Shown here piece by piece: positions 8,296 to 17,205 of a DNA stretch of 64,000 bases (within the stretch, counting starts at the first letter, position 1; every line of letters begins with the position of its first letter). This DNA is from Lachnospiraceae bacterium (GTDB taxonomy: Bacteria; Bacillota; Clostridia; Lachnospirales; Lachnospiraceae): assembly GCA_910574865.1 (NCBI GenBank), contig CAJTDN010000009.1, forward strand, positions 174,413 to 238,412, given 5' to 3'. A program made the position numbers and the translations under genes. The notes beneath the pieces were generated by a model. It ran no database searches. It saw nothing but the letters and a program-made list of their open reading frames with translations, and was not told the origin of the DNA.

Positions 8296-10328
8296 TGAAA
8301 AAGATAGGGATATTGATTCGGAAAGAAATGTTGGATATCCTGCGGGACAAGAAGACGTTGATCATGATGATACTGGTGCCAATCGTGTTGTATCCGCTTC
8401 TGATTATCGGGATGACGCTCGTGCTAAACAGCGTCATGTCCACTTCGGAGGAGGTGTCCTATACAGTTGGCTTTGACGGAGAGTATGCGGATGTCGTGGC
8501 GGATTTGCAAGAGGTGATGGCGCAAGATTCGGAAGAATTTGATGAGGACGTGGAATTTCTAGCCATGGACGAAGGCGGATCGTCCGCCGTCTTGGACGCG
8601 ACGCTTCGATTCGAGACGGATTCGGACGGCCGCCTGCGGGCGGAAATCACTTATGATTCGACAGCGATGAATTCCGCGCATGTGTGCCGGATGCTGGAGG
8701 ACGCGGTGGAAGGCTACCGGCAGAAGCTGGTGGTGGAAGGACTTGCGAAGCTTGATTTGGACGAGGATTTTCTCCATCCGATTATCTGTACGACGGTGGA
8801 CGAGGTTTCGGAGGCGGAGAGCTTCGGGGTCAGCATCGGCGGCTCGATTGGCATGATGCTCATCGTGATGATTCTGATGGGCGCGCTTTACCCGGCCATA
8901 GACACGACCGCCGGGGAGAAGGAACGGGGAACGTTGGAGACACTTTTGACACTCCCGGTCACCAATTTCCAGATGATATTCAGCAAGTTCGTGTCCGTGG
9001 CAATCATCGCCTGCGTGACGGCATTGTTGTCATTGATTTCACTGGCCGGTTCCGTGTTGTTTTTGATATTTGGCGTGGCGGGGGACATGGTGGTGGAGTT
9101 CGGGTTTTCTGCGACGGCGATGGTCGGCGCATTACCCATGCTTTTCCTGACGATGCTCGTGACGGCGCTCTTGTCCTCGGCACTTTGCATGTGCTTCTGC
9201 GTGTTTGCCAAGAGCTTCAAGGAGGCGAACAATTACGTGACCCCGTTACTTCTGGTGGTGATGATTGCCTCCATGGCGGGGATGCTGCCGTCCGTCGAGC
9301 TGGATCAAAGGACGGTCCTGATTCCAATTGTCAATGTTTCTTTGATGATGAAGCAAGTGTTGTCCCAGCAGTTTAGCTTCGTGCTGGCCGGCGTGGCCAA
9401 CCTCGTGAATCTGTGCGTAAGTATTTTGATTATCTGGTTTTTGGCAAAGATGTACGACAGCGAGAATATTTTGTTCGCGGACGGGTTTCGAAGCTTCCGT
9501 TTGTTCGTGAGGCGGTCGGACGTCAAGAAGGGAACCGTGCCGGACAACGGCGACGTGATGCTTGCCGTGACCGTGTTGTTCTTGTTGATGATTTACGTGG
9601 GAAGCGCGGCCAGCGCGCGTCTTGGCTTCTGGGGGACGGCGGTGACGCAGCTGATGATATTGGCGGTACCGCTCCTCCTGGTCTGGTACATGAAGTCGGA
9701 CGTGAAGACGTTGTTTTCTTTAAATGCCCCAAGGAAAGGGACGGTGTTGGGGAGCGTTCTTTTATATTTGGGGACGTATTGCCTAATCATGGTACTTAGC
9801 GTGGCATTGATGGTACTTTTCCCGGAGAGCATGGAAAACGTGGAACTGGCGTTTTCGCCGATTGCCGAGCAGCCGTTCGTGTTTATTCTTCTGGTGGTGG
9901 CATTGATGCCGGCGGTTGGCGAGGAATTCTTGTTCCGCGGCCTGATGTTTGGCAGTATCCGCGCAAATTGGCTGAAGCGTCATCCGAAGGAACCGGCCGT
10001 AAAGGGGGCGGTATATGCGATTTTGATTTCGGCGGCCGTGTTCGGCGTGTTCCACATGAGCCTCGCGAAATTCTTCACGACGTTTTTGCTGGGAGCGTTG
10101 TTCGCTTACATCGTGTATAGGACGGGGAGCATTTACGTGACGATGGGACTGCATTTTGTCAATAACGCGGTTTCCATGGCGGTGATGAAGTATCCCGAGG
10201 CGGTGGGGAAGGTATTGCCGTTCTTGATGGAGGAGGAATTGTCCATGGTGGAAATCGTCGGACTGTTGGCGGCGGGCGTGGTGCTTGCAGGATTGGGATT
10301 CATGTTACTTGGAAAGAAAAAGGAGTAA
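8295..10328 (+). CDS. natB: ABC-2 permease fused to a CPBP (CAAX protease-like) domain, NatB-like
   Basis: 677 residues. The N-terminal half is an ABC-2 permease: first helix about 22-43, a large extracytoplasmic loop, then TM bundle with TAGEKERGTLETLLTLPV, a NatB hallmark. The C-terminal about 230 residues form a CPBP intramembrane protease: EEFLFRG (Glu-Glu...Arg), FHMS, and HFVNN motifs. ATG 8295 has GGAGG 10 nt upstream; GTG 8292 is the alternative. The fusion suggests that export and proteolytic processing or sensing are joined in one protein. It ends just before a prepilin-peptidase-like gene. Confidence 0.88.
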   Translation: MKKIGILIRKEMLDILRDKKTLIMMILVPIVLYPLLIIGMTLVLNSVMSTSEEVSYTVGFDGEYADVVADLQEVMAQDSEEFDEDVEFLAMDEGGSSAVLDATLRFETDSDGRLRAEITYDSTAMNSAHVCRMLEDAVEGYRQKLVVEGLAKLDLDEDFLHPIICTTVDEVSEAESFGVSIGGSIGMMLIVMILMGALYPAIDTTAGEKERGTLETLLTLPVTNFQMIFSKFVSVAIIACVTALLSLISLAGSVLFLIFGVAGDMVVEFGFSATAMVGALPMLFLTMLVTALLSSALCMCFCVFAKSFKEANNYVTPLLLVVMIASMAGMLPSVELDQRTVLIPIVNVSLMMKQVLSQQFSFVLAGVANLVNLCVSILIIWFLAKMYDSENILFADGFRSFRLFVRRSDVKKGTVPDNGDVMLAVTVLFLLMIYVGSAASARLGFWGTAVTQLMILAVPLLLVWYMKSDVKTLFSLNAPRKGTVLGSVLLYLGTYCLIMVLSVALMVLFPESMENVELAFSPIAEQPFVFILLVVALMPAVGEEFLFRGLMFGSIRANWLKRHPKEPAVKGAVYAILISAAVFGVFHMSLAKFFTTFLLGALFAYIVYRTGSIYVTMGLHFVNNAVSMAVMKYPEAVGKVLPFLMEEELSMVEIVGLLAAGVVLAGLGFMLLGKKKE

Positions 10329-10335
10329 TCGGGCA

Positions 10336-10833
10336 TTGGCCCATGTCCTGGCAGGAAGAAGAGGGGCGGTATCGTTTTTGGTTTTGAGAGAGTGTATCTT
10401 TGGTATATTGTTGTTGGCGATGGCTTGGGTGGATTGGAAAAAGCGGATAATTCCAAACGGGCTCTTGCTGGCGGGAATCATCAATTGGGCGGCGTGGACG
10501 TATCTTTTAGGCGGATTTGACAAAAGGGCACTCTGCGTGGTGGTGGTTTCTGCCATCATCCCCTCGTGCGTCCTGATTTTGGTGTTGTTTTTGGAAAAGA
10601 GAAAAGGATGTCTGATGATGGGCGGCGGAGACGTCAAGCTGATGTTTGTCATGTCTCTTTACATGGATTGGTTGTTGCTTTTACGGGGGCTGCTTGTTGC
10701 CAGCGTTTTTGGGGTTGCCGTTTTCATGGTGCTTCGTAAAGGGAAGGACGAGGCCTTTCCGTTTGGTCCGTTTTTGGCGGCAGGATATCTCGTGGCCTGC
10801 TGCCTGGGAAGTCAATGGCCAAAGGGGATGTGA
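10336..10833 (+). CDS. A24-family prepilin peptidase-like protein, short form
   Basis: About 165 residues, five to six hydrophobic helices, with the two catalytic Asp motifs of the aspartic prepilin peptidases: AWVDWKKRIIPN (first Asp) and MMGGGDVKLM (GxGD), plus FPFGPFL near the end. The N-terminal methyltransferase domain of PilD is absent. Start is uncertain: TTG 10336 has AGGAG 10 nt upstream, TTG 10378 has GAGGGG 11 nt upstream. It follows natB by a few bases, so probably shares its transcript. No pilin genes are in view. Confidence 0.75.
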   Translation: MAHVLAGRRGAVSFLVLRECIFGILLLAMAWVDWKKRIIPNGLLLAGIINWAAWTYLLGGFDKRALCVVVVSAIIPSCVLILVLFLEKRKGCLMMGGGDVKLMFVMSLYMDWLLLLRGLLVASVFGVAVFMVLRKGKDEAFPFGPFLAAGYLVACCLGSQWPKGM

Positions 10834-10876
10834 ATTGGAGTGAGGCACGAAAGGAGGGGCGACTGGGGGAAATTTT

Positions 10877-10990
10877 ATGTTGACGGAAAAAGAAGTGGAA
10901 GCGTACTTGATGAAAGCCGGCTCCGATGGAAATGATGGTGAAGCGGCCACCCTTTTCGGGTTCCTTGTTTCCCCACCCCGTGAAAAGTAA
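10877..10990 (+). CDS. Possible 37-residue protein or gene remnant
   Basis: ATG 10877 with GGGGGA 6 nt upstream opens a 37-codon frame (starts MLTEKEVEAYLMKAG) that ends just before a terminator. The first 15 residues look protein-like; the Pro-rich end does not. It may be a small protein or the stump of a longer deleted gene. No family recognised. Confidence 0.25.
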   Translation: MLTEKEVEAYLMKAGSDGNDGEAATLFGFLVSPPREK

Positions 10991-10993
10991 TCG

Positions 10994-11026
10994 ATGGTCA
11001 AAATCAAATCGGTTTTGACCATTTTT
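10994..11026 (+). terminator. Rho-independent terminator
   Basis: ATGGTCAAAA pairs with TTTTGACCAT (9-nt loop) followed by TTTT; A-rich on the other side, so it may work in both directions. Confidence 0.8.
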
Positions 11027-11103
11027 ATATTTCTTTTCTTTCATGTCTATGTTACAATGGATAGCGAAAAAAGTTCCCATAAGAGGATTGAGGAAGTGAA
11101 TCG

Positions 11104-12975
11104 GTGGAAAAAAAGAGCAAATATTGGCGGCGGCTGGACAACGCGGCGAAGCTGTTCACGGCGGCCAGCACGAAAAGGGACACCCGGGTTTTTCGCTTTT
11201 ACTGTGAATTGAAGGAAGAGGTGCGGCCCGAGGTCTTGCAACAAGCCGTGGAGAGGGCGGTAGGGACGTATCCTTTGTTCTTGTCGGTGATGAGAAAGGG
11301 CATGTTCTGGAATTACCTGGAGCGAAGCGAGCTGCGACCGGTGGTTCGCGCGGAGTACAAGGAGCCGTGCAGCAGGCTATATTTTAAGGATAAGAACGCG
11401 TTGTTGTTTGAAGTGACGTATTATAAAAATAGGATTAATTTTGAGGCGTTCCACGTGTTGACGGACGGCACGGGCGCGATTGCGTTTTTGCGGGAACTGG
11501 TAAGTGATTATCTGTATCTGGCGTATCAGGAGGAGGGGCTTGCGCCGATTACCCTCGTGCCGGACGACGTGACCGTGCAAGACCACGAGGTGGACAGTTT
11601 TACGAAGTACTATTCGCCGGAACTAGGGAAACGTAAGCAGGCGAAGCCCCAGGCGCACGTTTTAAAAAGGGTGCGGAGGGAGAATGGGCAGTTGCAGGTT
11701 GGCGAGCGGGAGGTTTCCGTGAAAAACATCGTGGAACGGTCGCGGGAGCTTGGCGTGTCCGTGAGCGTGTTCATCACTACGGCGTTGCTCCTGGCCATCC
11801 ACGAGGAGATGACGAAGGTGCAGGAACGATATCCCGTGGTCTTGATGGTTCCCGTGAACCTGCGCAATTTCTTTTCTTCGGAATCCATGCTGAATTTTTT
11901 CAACTGGATTTTGCCCAAGCACAAGTTTGGCCGGGGCGATGACTCGTTCGAGGCGGTGCTTACGGAAGTCAGGCAGTATTTTAAGGAAGAATTGACGCAG
12001 GAGAAGATGGCGCGGCGGATGAGCGAACTGATTTCGCTGGAGGTGCATCCGGTCTTGCGATTTGCCCCGGCGGATTTGAAAAATTTGTGCATCCACGCGG
12101 GCGCGAAGTTTTCCGAGAGGGAATCGACGGCGGTGTTTTCCAACATGGGACCCATTGTCCTGCCGGATTCCTATGCTTCTTATATTGAACGGTTCGGCTG
12201 CTTTACGAGCACTCCGAAACTGGAATTGTGCGTCATTTCGTTCCGGGACAAGATGTCATTCGGATTCACGTCCCGGTTTGACACGGACAACATCCAGCGA
12301 AATTTTTACCGTATCCTGGAAGAGCAGAAGGTTGCTTCCGGGGTGATTGAGCCGGATTTCCCGGAGCCGGAGGTGCCAAGTAATCTTGAAATGACGGTGT
12401 ACAAAAGCTACACGTTGGCATGCCTGGCACTGGTGCTGTTCATGGCCATCGTGGGAGTGAACCTGCACGGACAGGCCGTGGCCGGGGCGGCGGACAAAAC
12501 GGCGGCGACGGCGAAGGTGATGACGGTGGCCAGGGCGCTCTTGTTTGCCGCCGGTGGCGTGGCCAGCATGTGGGTGGCTTCGTCGATTGGCTTTTTCAAG
12601 CGGCATAATTTGTTCAAGAATGCCGTCTGGCAGCTTGTCGTGATCAGCGTGGCCAGCGTGATTTGGGATTTTGTGACGGGGTGGCACGGGTGGTCGGTGG
12701 ATTACGTGATTCCCGGGGTGAGCGCCGCCGTGCTTTTGACATTGATCGTGTTGGCCAGGGTGCAGAGGCGGATGCCGCGGGAATACATGTTTTATTTCAT
12801 GTTCACCGCCTGTTACGGGATGGTTTTGCCCTTTATCCTGGTGATGACTGGTATCCTGCACATGACGTGGGTCTGCATGATCTGCAGTGCCTCGTGCCTG
12901 TTGTTCCTGGTTTGGCTGATATCGTTCAAGGGCAGGGAATTTCGGGAGGAAATGCAGAAGAAGTTCCATGTGTGA
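11104..12975 (+). CDS. Condensation/alcohol-acetyltransferase-like protein with C-terminal membrane domain (DUF6320-like)
   Basis: 623 residues. The N-terminal about 420 residues resemble the condensation/acyltransferase fold, with the catalytic HxxxD as FHVLTDGTG (about residue 117). The C-terminal about 180 residues hold five to six membrane helices, beginning near SYTLACLALVLFMAIV. I associate this tail with DUF6320 of Clostridia, with moderate confidence. GTG 11104 is the start, with AGGAAG 7 nt upstream. It may transfer an acyl group to a lipid or surface molecule at the membrane; substrates are unknown. pyrC follows only 18 nt later, so it may head the same transcript as the pyrimidine genes, an odd partner for them. 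Confidence 0.75.
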   Translation: MEKKSKYWRRLDNAAKLFTAASTKRDTRVFRFYCELKEEVRPEVLQQAVERAVGTYPLFLSVMRKGMFWNYLERSELRPVVRAEYKEPCSRLYFKDKNALLFEVTYYKNRINFEAFHVLTDGTGAIAFLRELVSDYLYLAYQEEGLAPITLVPDDVTVQDHEVDSFTKYYSPELGKRKQAKPQAHVLKRVRRENGQLQVGEREVSVKNIVERSRELGVSVSVFITTALLLAIHEEMTKVQERYPVVLMVPVNLRNFFSSESMLNFFNWILPKHKFGRGDDSFEAVLTEVRQYFKEELTQEKMARRMSELISLEVHPVLRFAPADLKNLCIHAGAKFSERESTAVFSNMGPIVLPDSYASYIERFGCFTSTPKLELCVISFRDKMSFGFTSRFDTDNIQRNFYRILEEQKVASGVIEPDFPEPEVPSNLEMTVYKSYTLACLALVLFMAIVGVNLHGQAVAGAADKTAATAKVMTVARALLFAAGGVASMWVASSIGFFKRHNLFKNAVWQLVVISVASVIWDFVTGWHGWSVDYVIPGVSAAVLLTLIVLARVQRRMPREYMFYFMFTACYGMVLPFILVMTGILHMTWVCMICSASCLLFLVWLISFKGREFREEMQKKFHV

Positions 12976-12993
12976 CGGAAAGGAGAGAGGATT

Positions 12994-14334
12994 ATGTCGA
13001 GTTTGCTTATAAAAAGGGGCCACGTGGTCGATCCGCTGACGGGATTCGACGGCAGGTCGGACGTGCTGATTGTCGACGGGAAGATTGAGAGGCTTAGAAG
13101 CGGCCAGTCCGCGGAAGGGGTGGACGAGGTGATTGACGCTTTCGGATGTTACGTGATGCCGGGAATCATTGACATGCACGTGCATTTGCGGGATCCCGGG
13201 CTGACCTATAAGGAGACGCTCGAAACGGCCGGGATGGCGGCCGCGCGTGGCGGCGTTACGACGATGTGCGCGATGCCCAACACCAAGCCGGTAACGGACA
13301 CGAAGGAGATGGTGGAAAAGCTCCACGAGAGGGCGGAAGCAAAATGTCCGGTGCACGTCATCCAGCTCGGTGCGGTGACCAAGGGGCAGCGGGGAGAAGA
13401 ACTGTCCGACATCGAAGGGATGGCCGGGGCGGGATGCCATGCCATCAGCGAGGACGGCAAGTCCGTGATGAACGCGTCGCTCTACCGCCAGGGAATGAAG
13501 ATGGCGAAGAAATGCGGGATTTCCGTGTTCGCCCACTGCGAGGACGCCACGCTGGTGGAAGGCGGCGTGATGAACGCCGGAAAGAGGGCCGGGGAACTGG
13601 GCGTGAAAGGGATTTCAAATGCCGTGGAGGATACCATCGCGGCGCGTGACATCGTGCTGGCCAAGGAGACGGGGGTACGGCTGCATCTGTGCCATTGTTC
13701 CACGGCGGATAGCGTGAAGATGGTCGAGGCGGCCAAGAGGGAGGGGCTTCCGGTGACGGGCGAGGTATGCCCGCATCATTTCATTCTGACGGACGAGGAC
13801 GTCGTGGAAAACAACGGGCGATATAAGATGAATCCGCCGCTTCGCGGGCGGGAAGACGTGGAAGCCCTGCGTGCGGGGTTGCGAAAGGACGTCCTGGACG
13901 TGATTGCCACCGACCACGCGCCCCACGCGGTGGAAGAGAAGGATTGCCCGATGGAAAAAGCGGCGTTTGGCATCGTAGGACTGGAGACGTCGGCGTGCCT
14001 GACGTATACGGAGCTGGTGGAAAAGGGAGTGATCAATCGGATGCAGATGGCGGAGAAGATGAGCTTGAATCCGGCACGGATTCTGGGGCTTGAGGACAAA
14101 GGCGCGGTGGCGCGGGGAATGACTGCCGACTTGATGATTTATGACCCGCGTCCGAAGTGCCGGATTGATGCGGACACGTTTTATTCTAAGGGAAAGAACA
14201 CGCCGTTTGACGCATATCCGGTGAAGGGCGAGGTGGTCTGCACGATTCTGGACGGGAAGGTCGTTTACCGCAAGGGAAGGGGCGTGCGCATGCCTTCGGG
14301 CGAGTGGGTTAAGGAGGAGAAATATCATGATTAA
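12994..14334 (+). CDS. pyrC: Dihydroorotase
   Basis: 446 residues, amidohydrolase fold. Zinc ligands in DMHVHLRDPG near residue 60, the later His pair around CPHHFIL, and the metal-binding Asp in ATDHAPH. Catalyses cyclisation of N-carbamoyl-L-aspartate to dihydroorotate, third step of UMP synthesis. ATG 12994 has AAGGAGAGAGG upstream. Overlaps pyrF by 8 nt. The carbamoyl-phosphate and aspartate transcarbamoylase genes are not in this window. Confidence 0.97.
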   Translation: MSSLLIKRGHVVDPLTGFDGRSDVLIVDGKIERLRSGQSAEGVDEVIDAFGCYVMPGIIDMHVHLRDPGLTYKETLETAGMAAARGGVTTMCAMPNTKPVTDTKEMVEKLHERAEAKCPVHVIQLGAVTKGQRGEELSDIEGMAGAGCHAISEDGKSVMNASLYRQGMKMAKKCGISVFAHCEDATLVEGGVMNAGKRAGELGVKGISNAVEDTIAARDIVLAKETGVRLHLCHCSTADSVKMVEAAKREGLPVTGEVCPHHFILTDEDVVENNGRYKMNPPLRGREDVEALRAGLRKDVLDVIATDHAPHAVEEKDCPMEKAAFGIVGLETSACLTYTELVEKGVINRMQMAEKMSLNPARILGLEDKGAVARGMTADLMIYDPRPKCRIDADTFYSKGKNTPFDAYPVKGEVVCTILDGKVVYRKGRGVRMPSGEWVKEEKYHD

Positions 14335-15268
14335 CAAATTGGTGGAAAACATTAAAAGGACGAACGCCCCCATCGTGGTTGGCCTGGATCCGACGTTGGC
14401 ATTCGTGCCGGAACACGTGCAGAAAAAGGCCTTTGCGGAGTATGGGGAAACGTTGGAGGGAGCCGCGGAGGCCATCTGGCAGTTTAACAAGGCCATCGTG
14501 GATTGCGTGTACGACTTGATTCCGGCGGTCAAGCCGCAGATTGCCATGTACGAGCAGTTCGGGTTGCCGGGCTTGTCGGCGTTTAAAAAGACCGTGGATT
14601 ATTGCAAGGAGAAGGGGCTGGTCGTGATTGGCGACATCAAGCGGGGCGACATTGGTTCCACGTCCGCGGCATATGCGGTCGGACACATCGGGAAGGTGCA
14701 GGTGGGAAGCCATACGTATGCGCCGTTTGACGAGGACTTCATCACGTTGAACCCGTACATGGGGTCGGACAGCATCAACCCGTTCGTGAAGGTGTGCCAG
14801 GAGGAGAAGAAAGGGCTTTTCGTCCTCGTCAAGACCTCGAACCCCTCCAGCGGGGAGTTCCAGGACCGTTTGGTTGACGGCCGCCCGCTCTACGAGTGGG
14901 TGGGCGAGAAGGTAAATGAGTGGGGGGCGCGGTGCATGGGCGACGAATACAGTTATGTCGGCGCGGTGGTCGGCGCGACGTATCCGGAGCAAGGGAGAAT
15001 TTTGCGCAAATTAATGCCGAAGGCGTTCATCCTCGTGCCGGGCTATGGCGCACAAGGCGGAACGGGGGCGGATCTGGTTCATTTTTTTAATGAGGACGGG
15101 CTGGGAGCCATCGTCAATTCGTCTCGCGGCATTATCGCCGCGTACAAGCAGGAGGCGTATGCATCCTACGGGGCGGAGCATTTCGCGGACGCGTCACGGG
15201 CGGCGGTGGAAGCGATGGTGGCCGACATCACGGGCGCATTGAACCAACCAAAAGCAAGTTGGCATTGA
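14327..15268 (+). CDS. pyrF: Orotidine-5'-phosphate decarboxylase, PyrF subfamily 2
   Basis: 313 residues, the longer subfamily 2 type. Active-site signature GDIKRGDIGST carries the catalytic Asp-Lys-Asp set; KTSNPSS and the phosphate-binding VNSSRGII are also seen. Converts OMP to UMP, the last step of the pathway. AAGGAGGAGA precedes ATG 14327, inside the end of pyrC. A gap of about 240 nt holding a structured repeat (family A) separates it from pyrK, so the cluster may be partly uncoupled here. Confidence 0.97.
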   Translation: MINKLVENIKRTNAPIVVGLDPTLAFVPEHVQKKAFAEYGETLEGAAEAIWQFNKAIVDCVYDLIPAVKPQIAMYEQFGLPGLSAFKKTVDYCKEKGLVVIGDIKRGDIGSTSAAYAVGHIGKVQVGSHTYAPFDEDFITLNPYMGSDSINPFVKVCQEEKKGLFVLVKTSNPSSGEFQDRLVDGRPLYEWVGEKVNEWGARCMGDEYSYVGAVVGATYPEQGRILRKLMPKAFILVPGYGAQGGTGADLVHFFNEDGLGAIVNSSRGIIAAYKQEAYASYGAEHFADASRAAVEAMVADITGALNQPKASWH

Positions 15269-15366
15269 ACGCTTGGCGAGCGCAAAAGGCGCGAGTCTAG
15301 CGAGAAAGCCCATCCCGAAACTTGGCGAGGTATTTCACGAGCCTAGTTGAGTGGATGTTACGATTT

Positions 15367-15454
15367 GAGCCGTGAGGCGAAGCTTGAGCTTAGTGCGAGG
15401 TTGTTCTTTGAGATTAGCAAGGCCGCAGGCCGAGCTTAGCGAAAAGAACTTCAT
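15367..15454 (+). repeat. Family A structured repeat, copy 1 (pyrF-pyrK spacer)
   Basis: Contains AGTGCGAGGTTGTTCTTT, an outer stem GTTCTTT (15403-15409)/AAAGAAC (15443-15449), and an inner hairpin GGCC-gca-GGCC (15421-15431). The same module recurs at 43.6-44.1 kb and, inverted, at 51.3 kb. The preceding 15270-15360 looks like a decayed copy. No gene is seen in this 240-nt spacer. Confidence 0.85.
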
Positions 15455-15508
15455 TAATGTTACCTTGAATACTGCATGAGTACGGTGATAGAAAGAAAGG
15501 GGAAACAT

Positions 15509-16291
15509 ATGTCTTGTAAACGGAAGGAAACGGCCGTCATTGTCTCGCGGGAGTGCCTTTTGCCGGGAATTTTCAGTATGTGGCTGGAAGCGGGGGAGGT
15601 TGCGAAAGAGGCGGTGCCGGGGCAATTTATTTCCATGTACGCGAATGATCGGAGCAAGCTGCTGCCAAGACCCATCAGTCTTTGCGAGATTGACAAGGAG
15701 AAGGGCTTTTTGCGTGTCGTGTACCGCGTGACCGGGAAAGGCACGGGCACGGAACAATTTTCAAAAATGAAAGCGGGCGATGCCATGGAAATCATGGGGC
15801 CGTTGGGCAACGGGTTTCCTTTGGAGGCCGGAAAAGGGAAGAGGGCCCTCTTGATTGGCGGCGGGATTGGCGTGCCGCCTATGTTGGAACTTGCCAAACA
15901 ATTGGACGCGGACAAGCTGCTCGTCATGGGATACCGTGACGAACAGTTCTTGACGAAGGAATTTGGGCAGAACGGGGGGCTTTATCTGGCGACCGAGGAT
16001 GGCAGCGCGGGTACGCGGGGAAACGTGCTTGATGCCATTCGGGAGCATAAGCTGACGGCAGATGTCATTTATGCTTGTGGGCCGTCCCCAATGCTACGTG
16101 CAATCAAGCAGTATTCCGAGGAAAAACACATTGTATGCTATGTATCTATGGAGGAGCGCATGGCTTGTGGTGTCGGCGCGTGCCTGGCCTGCGTATGCGG
16201 CTCGAAGGAAATTGACGGGCATAGCAACGTGCACAACAAGCGCGTCTGCAAGGACGGGCCGGTATTCTTGAGTACGGAGGTGGAAATCTGA
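15509..16291 (+). CDS. pyrK: Dihydroorotate dehydrogenase B electron-transfer subunit
   Basis: 260 residues. FAD-binding motif RPISLCEI, NAD(H)-binding GGGIGVPPM, and a C-terminal 2Fe-2S cluster site CGVGACLACVC plus a later Cys in VCKDG. It passes electrons from the PyrD FMN to NAD+. ATG 15509 chosen over 15476: GAAAGGGG sits 7 nt upstream, and the longer start has none. Stop and pyrD start overlap (TGATG), consistent with the alpha2beta2 PyrK-PyrD complex. Confidence 0.96.
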   Translation: MSCKRKETAVIVSRECLLPGIFSMWLEAGEVAKEAVPGQFISMYANDRSKLLPRPISLCEIDKEKGFLRVVYRVTGKGTGTEQFSKMKAGDAMEIMGPLGNGFPLEAGKGKRALLIGGGIGVPPMLELAKQLDADKLLVMGYRDEQFLTKEFGQNGGLYLATEDGSAGTRGNVLDAIREHKLTADVIYACGPSPMLRAIKQYSEEKHIVCYVSMEERMACGVGACLACVCGSKEIDGHSNVHNKRVCKDGPVFLSTEVEI

Positions 16292-17205
16292 TGGATACGA
16301 GAGTCACCATTGCGGGAGTGGAATTGAAAAATCCGGTCATGACGGCATCGGGAACATTTGGTTCCGGGCAGGAATACGGCGAGTTCGTGGACTTGAACCG
16401 CTTGGGGGCGGTAGTCACCAAGGGTGTGGCGAACGTTCCCTGGGCAGGAAATCCGACTCCGCGTATTGCGGAAACATATGGAGGGATGATGAACGCCATC
16501 GGCCTGCAAAATCCCGGCATCGACGTGTTTTGTAAGCGGGACGTTCCCTATTTGAAACAATTTGACACGAAAATCATCGTCAACGTCTGCGGCCATGCGC
16601 CGGAGGAATATTTGGAGGTCGTAGAACGGCTCTCGGACGAGCCGATTGACATGATGGAGATTAACATTTCTTGCCCGAACGTGAACGCGGGTTTTTTGGC
16701 GTTCGGCCAGGACGCGGGAAACGTGGAGAAGCTGACGGCACAGATTAAAAAGGTTGCCAGACAGCCGGTCATCATGAAGCTGACCCCCAACGTGACGGAC
16801 ATTACGGAGATTGCCAAGGCGGCGGAGGCCGGCGGCGCGGACGCGTTATCCTTGATTAACACGCTGACCGGGATGAAAATAGACGTGGAACGGCAGTCGT
16901 TCGCGGTGGCGAACAAGACGGGCGGCGTGTCGGGGCCTGCGATACGGCCGGTTGCCGTGCGCATGGTGTACCAGGTGGCGAACGCGGTCAAGGTGCCGGT
17001 GATTGGCATGGGCGGCATCGGGACGGCGGCGGACGCGTTGGAATTTATCCTGGCCGGGGCGACGGCGGTGGCCGTGGGGACGGCCAACTTTTACAATCCG
17101 CGCGCGACAATCGAAGTGGCGGAGGGCATCGAGGATTACATGCGGCGGCACAAGGTGGAAAAGCTGACAGAACTGGTTGGGATTGTAAAGGAGAGGGGTC
17201 AATGA
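16291..17205 (+). CDS. pyrD: Dihydroorotate dehydrogenase B catalytic subunit (class 1B)
   Basis: 304 residues, TIM barrel. N-terminal NPVMTASGTFG, active-site Cys in NISCPNV (about residue 131), phosphate/FMN motifs GMGGIGTAADALEF and AVGTANF. Oxidises dihydroorotate to orotate with NAD+ as final acceptor through PyrK. Overlaps both neighbours (pyrK by 1 nt, CPBP gene by 4 nt), so the three are one translational unit. Confidence 0.97.
   Translation: MDTRVTIAGVELKNPVMTASGTFGSGQEYGEFVDLNRLGAVVTKGVANVPWAGNPTPRIAETYGGMMNAIGLQNPGIDVFCKRDVPYLKQFDTKIIVNVCGHAPEEYLEVVERLSDEPIDMMEINISCPNVNAGFLAFGQDAGNVEKLTAQIKKVARQPVIMKLTPNVTDITEIAKAAEAGGADALSLINTLTGMKIDVERQSFAVANKTGGVSGPAIRPVAVRMVYQVANAVKVPVIGMGGIGTAADALEFILAGATAVAVGTANFYNPRATIEVAEGIEDYMRRHKVEKLTELVGIVKERGQ

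Noticed and set aside
12256..13536. 426-codon minus-strand frame over the acyltransferase and pyrC
   Set aside because: Antisense of two well-supported genes; His/Arg-rich composition typical of shadow frames.
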